DNA from: Alphaproteobacteria bacterium
GTDB taxonomy: Bacteria; Pseudomonadota; Alphaproteobacteria; Rhizobiales; Aestuariivirgaceae
DNA length: 10,550 bases
Reading direction: 5' to 3'
Assembly (NCBI GenBank): GCA_020441605.1
Contig: JAGRLX010000134.1
Span: 1 to 10,550 of the forward strand
Below are positions 1 through 7,063 of this stretch, piece by piece (position 1 is the first letter of the stretch; each line of letters begins with the position of its first letter). The notes under the pieces are model-generated. The model had not been told where the DNA came from and searched no databases. It saw nothing but the letters and a program-made list of their open reading frames with translations. The translations under genes and the position numbers were made by a program.

Positions 1-25
1 CTCGTTTCATTGCTCCGCTACGCCG

Positions 26-736
26 CTACACGGCGAGATACTTCCTGATCGTATCGCGATCATCGAGTTCATGGGGTTCGAGTTCCGCCACGATACGCCC
101 CTTGTCCATGACATAGCAGCGTTGTGCGATCGCCCTGATCATGTCGAGATTCTGCTCGACGAACACAATGGTGATCCCCGTGTGCCGGTTGAAGTCGACG
201 ATGATACGGCCGATATCCTGAACGATCGAAGGCTGGATCCCCTCCGAGGGTTCATCCAATAGGATGAGTTTCGGACCGCCGATAAGGATGCGGCCGATCG
301 CAAGCTGTTGCTGCTGGCCGCCGGACAGCGTGCCGGCCCTCTGATCGGCCCGTTCCTTTAGGATCGGAAACAAGCTGTACACCTGGTCATAGGCCGACGC
401 GTCGGCACGCCCGCGCATGGCCTCGCCCACCTGCAGGTTCTCCCTGACCGTCATCCGCGGGAAGACGTCGCGACCCTGCGGCACATAGCCGATGCCCAGC
501 TTGGCCCGGCGGAAAGCCTCGAGGCCGGTAATATCCTGCCCATTGAACCTGATTTCGCCCGACATTGTGCCGATCAGGCCGATCAGCGTTTTCATCAGCG
601 TGGACTTGCCGACGCCATTTCGGCCGATGACCGCGACGATCTCACCGTTAGTCACGTTCAGGTTTACGCCCTGGAGGACGGGCTTACCGCCATAACCGGC
701 GCGAAGATCCTGCAGATGGAGAATGGTTTCAGGCAT
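26..736 (-). CDS. urtE: UrtE/LivF-type ABC transporter ATPase (urea/amide importer)
   Basis: This is the cytoplasmic ATP-hydrolysing subunit that pairs with the neighbouring UrtD-like ATPase to drive import of a small polar substrate, most likely urea or a short amide. The 236-residue protein has a Walker A motif GRNGVGKST (38-46), a Q-loop glutamine at Q87, an ABC signature LSGGQQQQ (137-144) and Walker B LILLDEP (157-163). Walker B runs straight into EGIQPSIV (165-172), a stretch typical of UrtE within the LivF family. The ATG at 736 is chosen because it gives the normal family N-terminus (ILHLQDLRAGYGG). The longer open frame to 856 would add 40 residues without homology. The ATG overlaps the stop of the upstream ATPase gene by eight bases, which implies translational coupling. 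It is the last operon gene in view; only 25 bases follow its stop. A LivF for amino acids is the alternative, but the signature favours UrtE. Confidence 0.9.
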   Translation of the reverse strand: MPETILHLQDLRAGYGGKPVLQGVNLNVTNGEIVAVIGRNGVGKSTLMKTLIGLIGTMSGEIRFNGQDITGLEAFRRAKLGIGYVPQGRDVFPRMTVRENLQVGEAMRGRADASAYDQVYSLFPILKERADQRAGTLSGGQQQQLAIGRILIGGPKLILLDEPSEGIQPSIVQDIGRIIVDFNRHTGITIVFVEQNLDMIRAIAQRCYVMDKGRIVAELEPHELDDRDTIRKYLAV

Positions 737-1445
737 GATGCTGACCAAGGTAAATTGCAGCCACTCTCTCGTCAGCGACGATTTGGTCGATCGTCCCCTC
801 GGCGAAGACCCGCCCGAAGTGGAGTACGGTAATCCGGTCGGCGACTTGACGGACAAAATTCATGTCGTGTTCAACGGCCAGAATCGCCATTCCTTCGGCA
901 TTAAGTTGCTTGACGATCTCGCCGGTAGCATGGGTTTCCTCAGGCGACATTCCGGCCGTGGGCTCGTCGAGCAGCAGTAGGCGCGGCTTCAGGCTGATAG
1001 CCATGCCGATTTCCAGCCATTGTTTGAGGCCGTGGCTGAGAAAGCCCGCCGTCTGGTCCGCGACGGTTTCCAGTTTCAGGAAGCGCAGAACCCGATCGAT
1101 CTCATAATCGACATTCTCCTGGTCCACGTGGTGCTGCAGCGCGATCTCGAGATTCTGTCTGACGCTTAGCGCAGCGAAGATGCCCGGCACCTGGAACTTC
1201 ACACTCATGCCGCGGCGAATACGTTCGAAGGATTTGAGGTGGGTGATATCCTCGCCGGCGAAGGAGATCTGACCACTCGACGGACTGTGCTCCCCGAGGA
1301 TCAGCCGGAACAGCGTGCTCTTGCCGGCACCGTTCGGACCGATCAGGCAGTGGATTTCGCCTGGTTCGACCGTGAAATTCACATCGGCTGTCACGTGAAG
1401 GCCGCCGAAGTGCTTGTTTAGATCGCGCGTGGCGAGCAACGACAT
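729..1445 (-). CDS. urtD: UrtD/LivG-type ABC transporter ATPase (urea/amide importer)
   Basis: This is the second ATPase subunit of the importer, acting at the inner face of the membrane. The 238-residue protein carries Walker A GPNGAGKST (36-44), Walker B LLLLDEP (157-162) and a switch histidine in EHD (H193). The signature region reads LSHGLKQWLEIGM (136-148). UrtD proteins have the unusual LSHGQKQWLEIGM here in place of LSGGQ, so this strongly places the protein with UrtD rather than generic LivG. The glutamine of the signature is replaced by leucine (L140), which is odd. The start at 1445 is two bases after the stop of the permease gene (TGATCATG). An upstream in-frame start at 1481 would add 12 residues that overlap the permease gene and do not resemble the family. 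The stop overlaps the urtE start. The exact substrate is inferred from family and operon context. Confidence 0.9.
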   Translation of the reverse strand: MSLLATRDLNKHFGGLHVTADVNFTVEPGEIHCLIGPNGAGKSTLFRLILGEHSPSSGQISFAGEDITHLKSFERIRRGMSVKFQVPGIFAALSVRQNLEIALQHHVDQENVDYEIDRVLRFLKLETVADQTAGFLSHGLKQWLEIGMAISLKPRLLLLDEPTAGMSPEETHATGEIVKQLNAEGMAILAVEHDMNFVRQVADRITVLHFGRVFAEGTIDQIVADERVAAIYLGQHHA

Positions 1446-1447
1446 GA

Positions 1448-2497
1448 TCAATCCGCCTTCCGTCCAATCCTGGCCAGCCATATGCCGAGCGTGCCAACAA
1501 TGCCACGCGGTGCCACCAACACGGTGATGACCAGCAGAAGTCCCATCACCACCAGCGCATACTGGCTGCCGTAGATCGTGAGTGCCTGGAAGACCGAAAG
1601 CACAAGCAGGGTGCCGATGAGCGTGGCCGTCAGATCGGAGCGCCCGCCGACCGCCACCCAGATGATGGGCAGAGCTGCCGCGGTGATGCCCATGCTAGAG
1701 GGTGTGATGTACTGCCCCCAGCTCGTGTACAGGACGCCACTCAGCCCGGCCAGAGCCGAACCGATCACGAAGCCTCCCAACTGATACTTGCGGATGTCGT
1801 AGCCCAGCATTTCGGCGCGCTCTGGGTTTTCGCGCAGGGCCACCAGCACGTTGCCGAAACGCGAATTCACCAGGATACGCAGCCCCAGATAGACCACGAC
1901 CAGTAGCGCGAGGATGACATAGTACAAAGCGACATCGGGATAGAGCTGGATATCGCCGCCGAAGTACGGGATGGTCAGTGGCGGCATGCCGCTCATTCCG
2001 TTGAAGCCGTTGAGCCGGGCTGCGCCGACTTTCCATTCCGGTCCCGCCGTCTGCGCCATGAAGCGCTCGATGGCAAGCGTCACCGAAAGTGTGACGATGC
2101 CGAGGAACACGCCGCTGATGCGGCCAAAGAAAAGGAAATAGCCGAGAACCGCAGCAAACAGCGCAGCAATCAGCACCGCGATCACGACCGCCGCCAGACC
2201 GAAGCCATAGGCCGCGCCAAAATTTATGGTGAGAATCCCGTAGCTGTATCCCGCAAGCCCGAAGAATGCCGTCTGGCCAAAGGACAGGGAGCCGCCGTAC
2301 CCCCAGATCAGGCTGAGCCCGAGGGCCATGAACGTCCAGTTCAGGAAGTATACGCTGTTGCCCACGGTATAGCCGTCGCTGGTCAGCGGGTAGATGATCG
2401 CCGCCACCAGGACCGCCGCGAATCCCAGCCAGAACAGCCGGCCGCGTCCCAGTGTTTGCGGTCCCTCAACATGCCTCATGATGCGCGCAAATGCCAT
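1448..2497 (-). CDS. urtC: UrtC/LivM-type ABC transporter permease (urea/amide importer)
   Basis: This integral membrane permease forms half of the transport channel. It is 349 residues long, within the LivM/UrtC range. After a short cytoplasmic N-terminus it shows about nine or ten hydrophobic segments. The hallmark block LIWGYGGSLSFGQTAFFGL lies near residues 63-81 and is followed by AGYSYGIL; this is the LivM/UrtC form of the permease core. GFNGMSGMPPL (near residues 162-172) matches the periplasmic loop where UrtC proteins have NGYNGLTDF-like text. It starts nine bases after the upstream permease gene ends, with the Shine-Dalgarno GAGG overlapping that gene's stop. It is followed almost directly by the UrtD-like ATPase gene. 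Substrate specificity cannot be assigned from the permease alone. Confidence 0.88.
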   Translation of the reverse strand: MAFARIMRHVEGPQTLGRGRLFWLGFAAVLVAAIIYPLTSDGYTVGNSVYFLNWTFMALGLSLIWGYGGSLSFGQTAFFGLAGYSYGILTINFGAAYGFGLAAVVIAVLIAALFAAVLGYFLFFGRISGVFLGIVTLSVTLAIERFMAQTAGPEWKVGAARLNGFNGMSGMPPLTIPYFGGDIQLYPDVALYYVILALLVVVYLGLRILVNSRFGNVLVALRENPERAEMLGYDIRKYQLGGFVIGSALAGLSGVLYTSWGQYITPSSMGITAAALPIIWVAVGGRSDLTATLIGTLLVLSVFQALTIYGSQYALVVMGLLLVITVLVAPRGIVGTLGIWLARIGRKAD

Positions 2498-2506
2498 TGT
2501 TGAACC

Positions 2507-3379
2507 TCAGTTCCGGTCCTTGAGGATGAAGCCGGTGATGCCTTTCGGCAGCAGGCGGATCACGATGATGACGGCCAGCAGCAGACCGATCTGGCCGAAG
2601 AGTTGGCCCTGCCAGGAGGTGAGGCTCGCTTTTACCACTGCGAGAAGCGCGGCGGCAGGCGCCGTTCCCAGGAGCACGTCGGCACCGCCGACAACCACCG
2701 TCACGAAGGCTTCCATGATGAAGGTAGCCCCCATTGTCGGCACCATGGTCATGGTCGGTGCATAGAGCCCCCCGGTCAGCCCCGCCAGCGCCGCGCCAAT
2801 GCCGAAGGTCAGAGCGTAGACGCGCCGGGTGTCCACGCCAAGGGCATTGGCCATGTGAGGCACCTGGATTGTCGCCCGGGCCAGTATGCCGAACCGTGTC
2901 CGGTTGAAGATGAAATAGAGCAGGAGAAGAACCAGCACGGCCGCGGCCGCCAGCACAATGCGATAGTAGGAATAGGACAGCCCGCCGAGGCTGAAGCTCC
3001 CCAGCGGCGTGCCGACACCCTGCATCGTCGGTCCAAAGGCGATTAGCGTGCCCTGCGAGGCAATCAGGCTGATGCCCCAGGTTGCAAGAATGGAATCGAG
3101 CGGCCGGGCATAGAGTTTCTGGACAACGAGGCGTTCCACGATGATCCCGATAATGCCGGCGAACAGGCTTCCCGTGAGGATCGCGATCGGCAGCGGCAGG
3201 CCCCAGCGCACCGCGAACACGGTGACATACGCGCCGCACATGATGAACTCGCCGTGCGCAAGATTAATGACACCCATCATGCCGAAGATAACCGCCAGGC
3301 CACAAGCCGACAGAACGAGAAACGCAAAGGCATCTCCGAACTGATAGACCGACGAGAAGAGTATGCTCAGCAATTCCAT
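2507..3379 (-). CDS. urtB: UrtB/LivH-type ABC transporter permease (urea/amide importer)
   Basis: This is the other integral membrane permease of the importer. With the start at 3379 it is 290 residues, normal for LivH/UrtB. Hydrophobic segments begin at once (MELLSILFSS). The LivH core motif GVINLAHGEFIMCGAYV near residues 36-52 is clear, and LSACGLAVIFGMMG precedes it. Near the C-terminus the sequence FGQIGLLLAVIIVIRLLPKGI matches the final helix and tail of this family. The open frame can be extended to a TTG at 3421, but the extra 14 residues (rich in Gly, Ala and Arg) are not family-like, so the ATG is preferred; its ribosome site (GGCAGGG) is weak. This gene is separated from the binding-protein gene by 85 bases containing a strong stem-loop, the only sizeable gap in the operon. 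Confidence 0.88.
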   Translation of the reverse strand: MELLSILFSSVYQFGDAFAFLVLSACGLAVIFGMMGVINLAHGEFIMCGAYVTVFAVRWGLPLPIAILTGSLFAGIIGIIVERLVVQKLYARPLDSILATWGISLIASQGTLIAFGPTMQGVGTPLGSFSLGGLSYSYYRIVLAAAAVLVLLLLYFIFNRTRFGILARATIQVPHMANALGVDTRRVYALTFGIGAALAGLTGGLYAPTMTMVPTMGATFIMEAFVTVVVGGADVLLGTAPAAALLAVVKASLTSWQGQLFGQIGLLLAVIIVIRLLPKGITGFILKDRN

Positions 3380-3424
3380 TCGTGCTGCCCTGCCGTGCTC
3401 GCCGGCTGCATTTGGCGGCAATGA

Positions 3425-3450
3425 GGTGAGCGGCGCAAGCGTCGCTCACC
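3425..3450 (-). promoter_or_regulatory. Intercistronic stem-loop between binding-protein and permease genes
   Basis: There is a perfect 8-base inverted repeat, GGTGAGCG (3425-3432) with CGCTCACC (3443-3450). It is extended inside by a G-T position and then CGC/GCG, leaving a very short loop. No run of T follows on the transcribed strand, so it does not look like an intrinsic terminator. Hairpins at this spot in binding-protein operons are known to protect the upstream mRNA so that the periplasmic protein is made in excess over the permeases. That role here is inference. Confidence 0.6.
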
Positions 3451-3464
3451 ATGCACGCCCGTGT

Positions 3465-4703
3465 TTACGGTTTGGGAGGAGGATTCGACGGCGTGTACTG
3501 CTCGCTCGGGTCCGCCTTGGTCAGATCGCAGCCCGCGTCACCGAGCCAATAGGGCTTGATGTTGTCCCACACCTTCGGGAAGTCGATCTTGTGCTCGCCA
3601 TCCACATGGGCAAGGAAGATTGTGTGAGACATGTGCTGGCTCTTGGGATCGAGGCACACATTGCCCGACGGTCCGTCAAAGCAGACGTCGCCAGCCGCGA
3701 GAACCTTGCGCAGGTCTTCCCGGTTGGTCGAACCGCCGGCCCGTTCGACCAGCTGTTTGTAGAGGTTCATGGCGATGTAGGAGTTCGCGGCCTCCTGGTT
3801 CACATACGGCTCGTCGGGGAATTTGGCATGGAACTTCTCAAGGAACGCCTTTGATGCTGGCGTGTCGACCTCTTCGATGTAGTTGGTGGTAACATACATG
3901 TCCTTCAGCGACGGTGGCGTGAAGCGTTTGTGCTCGTAGCCCTGACCGACGTTCACCGATGACGCCATCGGCAAGCCGAGATTTGCCGAGGCTGCCTGCT
4001 CGTAATACGACGCTTGTGCGGCGCCGACCAGCAACGTGACAACGAAGTCCGGTTTCGCATTCTGGATGTTCTGGATGGTTTGTGAGAACTGCGAGACGCC
4101 GAGCGGAATGAATTCCTCACCCGCCATCGTGCCTCCGTTGTCCTTGACGATGTTGCGCACCCATTCGGCAGAGATCTGGCCGAAGTTGTAGTCGGCAGCG
4201 ATAGTGTAGACGTTCTTGCCGTATTTTTCCATCATCCACGGAATGAGTGTGGAGAACTGCTGCTCCGGCACCGCGCCTGTCACGATCATGTTTGCGTCGC
4301 AGACGCCGCCTTCGTACTGGTTATTGTAGAAGGCCAGCCCGTCGAACTGGTTGACGATCGGCCGGTAGGCTTCGCGCGAGGCCGAGGAGAAGCCGGCGAA
4401 CACGACGTCCACCTTGTCCCGCTGCAGAACGCGGCGCATGAACTCCTGGTAGCGGTTGTTGTCGGATTGCGTATCATAGACCACGAGTTCGATCTGGCGC
4501 CCGGCGATACCGCCGGCCTTGTTGATTTCCTCGGTCGCCAATTCAATGGCATGGACCTTGCCAATCGTTGCGGCGGCAAAATCGCCGGATTGGTCCTCGA
4601 GTACGCCGATCTTGATGGGATCGGCCGCAAAGGCATTTGATGCGAAAACAGCAACCCCGAGCAGGGCTGCGGCACGCAGCGAGTTGGCAATATTGCGTTT
4701 CAT
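3465..4703 (-). CDS. urtA: Periplasmic substrate-binding protein, UrtA/FmdD-like (urea or short-chain amide)
   Basis: This is the periplasmic receptor that delivers substrate to the permeases. The 412-residue precursor begins with a signal peptide: positive MKRN, a hydrophobic stretch to about residue 22, and an AFA cleavage site after residue 26. The mature part is a type I periplasmic binding fold of the Leu/Ile/Val and amide/urea class: IKIGVLEDQSGDFA at the start, EEINKAGGIAGRQIELVVYD (59-78), and FYNNQYEGG (125-133), which aligns with the YPVQYEG block of UrtA and the YPTPYEGFE block of AmiC. Cys341 and Cys350 lie close together and could form a disulfide; Cys135 and Cys392 are the other two. 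A strong Shine-Dalgarno (AAGGAGG) lies inside the last codons of the upstream amiR-like gene, whose stop is only four bases from this ATG. The substrate is inferred; an amide such as formamide or acetamide is as plausible as urea. Confidence 0.85.
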   Translation of the reverse strand: MKRNIANSLRAAALLGVAVFASNAFAADPIKIGVLEDQSGDFAAATIGKVHAIELATEEINKAGGIAGRQIELVVYDTQSDNNRYQEFMRRVLQRDKVDVVFAGFSSASREAYRPIVNQFDGLAFYNNQYEGGVCDANMIVTGAVPEQQFSTLIPWMMEKYGKNVYTIAADYNFGQISAEWVRNIVKDNGGTMAGEEFIPLGVSQFSQTIQNIQNAKPDFVVTLLVGAAQASYYEQAASANLGLPMASSVNVGQGYEHKRFTPPSLKDMYVTTNYIEEVDTPASKAFLEKFHAKFPDEPYVNQEAANSYIAMNLYKQLVERAGGSTNREDLRKVLAAGDVCFDGPSGNVCLDPKSQHMSHTIFLAHVDGEHKIDFPKVWDNIKPYWLGDAGCDLTKADPSEQYTPSNPPPKP

Positions 4704-4707
4704 GTCG

Positions 4708-5373
4708 TCAGTTTCCTCCTTGTTTAGATTTTTCGGCAGAAGTCGGTCCCTGCAGCATTAAACTTCGCTCATGTGCGCCAGGGAGCGCGCGCATGAAGCC
4801 TTCGCAGTAGTCTTCGATTCCTTGCCTGTGCCGCATGCTCTCGCGGCGCAGTCGGTCATAGGCCGTATTCTCGTCGCAGCCGGTGGTCTGCATGATGGTG
4901 ATGATGGCACCGACGAGATGACGTCGTCCGCGGCGGCGGCGGTCCTGCTCGTCGAGTTGCAGTTTGAGGGTACGGCGCTGGCGGAATTCATTCACGCCGA
5001 AGAACAGCGCCGAATAGACCGACCCGCCATGAACTGGCTTGCGCAGTGTCGCGGTGGCACCAAGCCGCATAAGAGACTTCAGCCGACTCGGTGCCTCCAC
5101 CCCGACGATGCCGATCACTGGCATCTGAGGCATGCGCTCCGCCCCAGGTGTCTCGATGGTGACGTTCATGTCGGAGTCGATGAATAGTACCGTATGATCG
5201 TCTGCGAGGGCATCTTCCGGGAGTTGGACGCCGCCGCCCTCGATCTCTGGATATCTGAGAGTGAGGCCGAGCTTGGACAAAGTGGAATCGAGCTGCGTCA
5301 CCGCAGACCGTGCATCGGTAATGATGAGTGCTCGGTAGCCGAGGAAATTCTGTATGATACGCGGTTCGGTCAT
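4708..5373 (-). CDS. amiR: AmiR-like ANTAR-domain RNA-binding antitermination regulator
   Basis: The predicted role is RNA-binding antitermination controlled by the AmiC-like protein encoded just upstream. The 221-residue protein has an N-terminal receiver-like domain (about 10-128) with LFIDSDMN (63-70) and a conserved-type lysine in LRKPV (110-114). An Arg-rich coiled-coil linker follows (about 131-152), then a C-terminal three-helix ANTAR domain (about 150-196) containing HLVGAIITIMQTTG, AYDRLRRESM and a last helix ending CEGFM. In Pseudomonas AmiR the receiver is not phosphorylated and activity is set by binding to AmiC; the gene pairing suggests the same here. The start overlaps the amiC-like stop by four bases (ATGA). 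The likely RNA target is the leader ahead of the amiC-like gene. The protein is slightly longer than Pseudomonas AmiR (196 aa) because of its receiver region and a C-terminal tail. Confidence 0.85.
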   Translation of the reverse strand: MTEPRIIQNFLGYRALIITDARSAVTQLDSTLSKLGLTLRYPEIEGGGVQLPEDALADDHTVLFIDSDMNVTIETPGAERMPQMPVIGIVGVEAPSRLKSLMRLGATATLRKPVHGGSVYSALFFGVNEFRQRRTLKLQLDEQDRRRRGRRHLVGAIITIMQTTGCDENTAYDRLRRESMRHRQGIEDYCEGFMRALPGAHERSLMLQGPTSAEKSKQGGN

Positions 5374-6530
5374 TTCACCAGCATCAATTTCGGCCGACGC
5401 GCGAGTGTCGCATAACGTGGTGTGGTCTGAACCAGATAGGGGTCTGGCCGTACCGGCTGACCGGCTGCAAAGACGACCTCGAACCCCCCTCCGGTATTCG
5501 ATCGCCCGATGCGTGGCGTCAGATAGGCATGACTCGTCTGGTCATCGATCCACACAGGCCCCTGGGGCGCTTCGATCCGCTGCTGGGCGATAACATGCCG
5601 GACAGCATCGACATCATCGCTGCCGGCCGCCGCAATCGACGCCGCGAGCAGCTTGACCGCGACATAGGAGGCTTCGGCGTCCGCCGAGACGCTGGGGCCA
5701 GACGGAAACATGTCACCATAGTCCCTGACGAATCTGCGATTTGTTTCTGTCTCGATGGTCGAGAAATATACACTTGAACTGATGTGGCCATCCATTGCGC
5801 CTGGGCCGATTTCGGCGAGTTCGGGTTCTGACAGGCTGCAACTGGCGATCGGGATTGTGCTTGCCTGATCAATCCCGCATCCCCCGCAGGTGGCCCGGAA
5901 CGCCCGGAAGAAGTAATAGGCGCTGGTGCCGATCAACGTGTTGAAGACGAAGTCCGGACGGGTCTCCAAGATCGCCTGGATCACCTTCGAGTGATCGGTC
6001 TCGCCAACTGGAAAGTAGCGTTCGGCAATGACCGACCCGCCGGCGGCGTTCAGGCCCTCACGGAGGATCCGGTTGTTCTCCCATGACCAGATATAGTTCG
6101 ATCCCACGCAATAGGCCCGCTTGCCCATGTGGGCCAGGAGATACTGGATCAGCGGTATGATGTGATGGTTCGGAGCGGCGCCGGTATAGATTACATTGGT
6201 GGAACTCTCGAAACCCTCGTAGTGAGACGGATACCACAGCAGAGAGTCGTATTTCTCAAACAGCGGAATGACATCCTTCCGGCTTGACGAGGTATAGCAG
6301 CCGACCACGTGCCGGATGCCTTGTAGCAGCAGGGCCGCGCCCAGCTGCGGGTAGCGCGCAGGTTCACCGGCAGGATCTACCGTGACGGGTTCCAGCGTGA
6401 AGTCATATGAACTATCGCGGGCGATCTCATCGAAGGCGAGCAGCGCACCGTTGCGCATCGAGCCCGAAACCACCCCATAGGGGCCGCCATTGGAAAACAG
6501 CACTCCGATCCGGTAATGTTTGGACGCCAT
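5370..6530 (-). CDS. amiC: AmiC-like cytoplasmic amide/urea sensor, negative regulator of AmiR
   Basis: This resembles AmiC, the cytoplasmic ligand sensor that holds AmiR silent until an amide binds. From the ATG at 6530 it is 386 residues, against 385 for Pseudomonas aeruginosa AmiC. It has no signal peptide although its fold is that of a periplasmic binding protein. Matching blocks are VGCYTSSSRK (76-85), WYPSHYEGFE with Tyr104 (99-108), YTGAAPNHH (115-123), SNYIWSWEN (144-152), EAPQGPVWI (320-328) and PVRPDPYLV (359-367). In AmiC the corresponding regions line the amide pocket. The open frame extends to a TTG at 6593, but that adds 21 non-family residues and would cover a hairpin. It is the first gene of the operon and overlaps the amiR-like gene by four bases. 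UrtA-like proteins share some of these blocks, but the missing signal peptide and adjacent ANTAR gene favour a sensor. Confidence 0.87.
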   Translation of the reverse strand: MASKHYRIGVLFSNGGPYGVVSGSMRNGALLAFDEIARDSSYDFTLEPVTVDPAGEPARYPQLGAALLLQGIRHVVGCYTSSSRKDVIPLFEKYDSLLWYPSHYEGFESSTNVIYTGAAPNHHIIPLIQYLLAHMGKRAYCVGSNYIWSWENNRILREGLNAAGGSVIAERYFPVGETDHSKVIQAILETRPDFVFNTLIGTSAYYFFRAFRATCGGCGIDQASTIPIASCSLSEPELAEIGPGAMDGHISSSVYFSTIETETNRRFVRDYGDMFPSGPSVSADAEASYVAVKLLAASIAAAGSDDVDAVRHVIAQQRIEAPQGPVWIDDQTSHAYLTPRIGRSNTGGGFEVVFAAGQPVRPDPYLVQTTPRYATLARRPKLMLVK

Positions 6531-6543
6531 AGCTGCCGCTCCC

Positions 6544-6568
6544 AAAGACAATCCTACCCTCCGGTAGG
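6544..6568 (-). terminator. Candidate leader terminator/attenuator ahead of the amiC-like gene
   Basis: On the minus strand the sequence forms CCTACC-GGAG-GGTAGG (6568-6553), a perfect 6-base stem with a 4-base loop. A moderately T-rich stretch, ATTGTCTTT (6552-6544), follows. It ends 13 bases before the start codon. The shape is that of a weak intrinsic terminator in a leader. Because an ANTAR antiterminator is encoded two genes downstream, an attenuator here makes sense, but the T run is interrupted and this is inference. Confidence 0.4.
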
Positions 6569-6649
6569 CATTCACCGCAGGCACCATTGCCAAGTAAATA
6601 TGTCAGGAACGACGCGCCCCAATAAGGCCACTCTGCCCAGCGCGTTGTC

Positions 6650-6678
6650 ATACTTTTACGAAACGCTTACATTGTCAA
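6650..6678 (-). promoter_or_regulatory. Candidate sigma-70 promoter for the amiC-amiR-urt operon
   Basis: On the minus strand a perfect TTGACA (-35, 6678-6673) is followed by a 17-base spacer and AAGTAT (-10, 6655-6650). The -10 matches the consensus at only three positions. Transcription would begin near 6643 and give a leader of about 113 bases before the ATG at 6530. The perfect -35, ideal spacing and location favour a real promoter; the weak -10 is typical of a regulated or alphaproteobacterial promoter. Confidence 0.5.
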
Positions 6679-6983
6679 GATCTCCTTGATCCCATCAGTC
6701 GGTCGATCTTCCAGCGCCAACGACGGCCCAAAGCAACTCGTGCTGCACCGTCTAGCTGTAGAGTTCGACATCGGCGTTCTGATGTGGCTGCATGAGGCGG
6801 GACTGTCAGGAAACTATTGCACCGGGCCGGTTGACATTTGCTGGCCCATGAAGCGTTCGCCGAACATGACGGCGAACTGGGTCCGAACTTACAATCATTC
6901 ACGCAGCGTGTTTTCCGGTTGTCGCCCTGAAGGATGAGAACAAGATTCGGGAACTTCACTGCTGCGTTACCACTGTAAGAGTG
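6665..6983. other. Noncoding stretch between the operon promoter and the first IS element
   Basis: No gene could be supported in these 319 bases. A plus-strand open frame at 6686-6937 has no recognisable motif, no good ribosome site and atypical composition (many Ser, Trp and Cys). The right edge is the left end of the IS element at 6984. The segment may be upstream regulatory DNA of the transporter operon or debris of an older insertion; neither can be decided by eye. Confidence 0.5.
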
Positions 6984-7036
6984 TGACCTGCCCCCAGAAT
7001 TTCGGACTGTTCAGAGCTGGAATTTTCCAATTATGA

Positions 7037-7050
7037 TCCCGCTTGCGGGA
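7037..7050 (+). repeat. Perfect short palindrome just before the orfA ribosome site
   Basis: TCCCGC (7037-7042), a TT spacer and GCGGGA (7045-7050) form a 6-base perfect inverted repeat. It lies directly upstream of the Shine-Dalgarno GCAGGAAGG (7051-7059) and the ATG of orfA at 7064. As RNA it would form a tight hairpin beside the ribosome site and could limit transposase synthesis. Confidence 0.5.
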
Positions 7051-7063
7051 GCAGGAAGGTTCC

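Noticed and set aside
2466..3239. Long minus-strand frame overlapping the first permease gene
   Set aside because: It is an Arg/Pro/His-rich shadow of the LivH-type permease gene and has no family features.
4286..4690. Minus-strand 134-codon frame inside the binding-protein gene
   Set aside because: Low-complexity Arg/Ser/Pro composition typical of an out-of-frame reading of a GC-rich gene.
6575..6593. Sigma-54-like TGGCA...CTGC on the minus strand upstream of the amiC-like gene
   Set aside because: The GG-to-GC spacing is one base too long and the -12 part is imperfect. The perfect TTGACA farther upstream is a better promoter.
6531..6593. Upstream TTG (6593) or ATG (6587) start for the amiC-like gene
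   Set aside because: It adds about 20 residues unlike the family and overlaps a hairpin. The ATG at 6530 gives 386 residues, almost the length of AmiC.
6686..6937. Plus-strand open frame of 83 codons
   Set aside because: No motif, poor ribosome site and unlikely composition.
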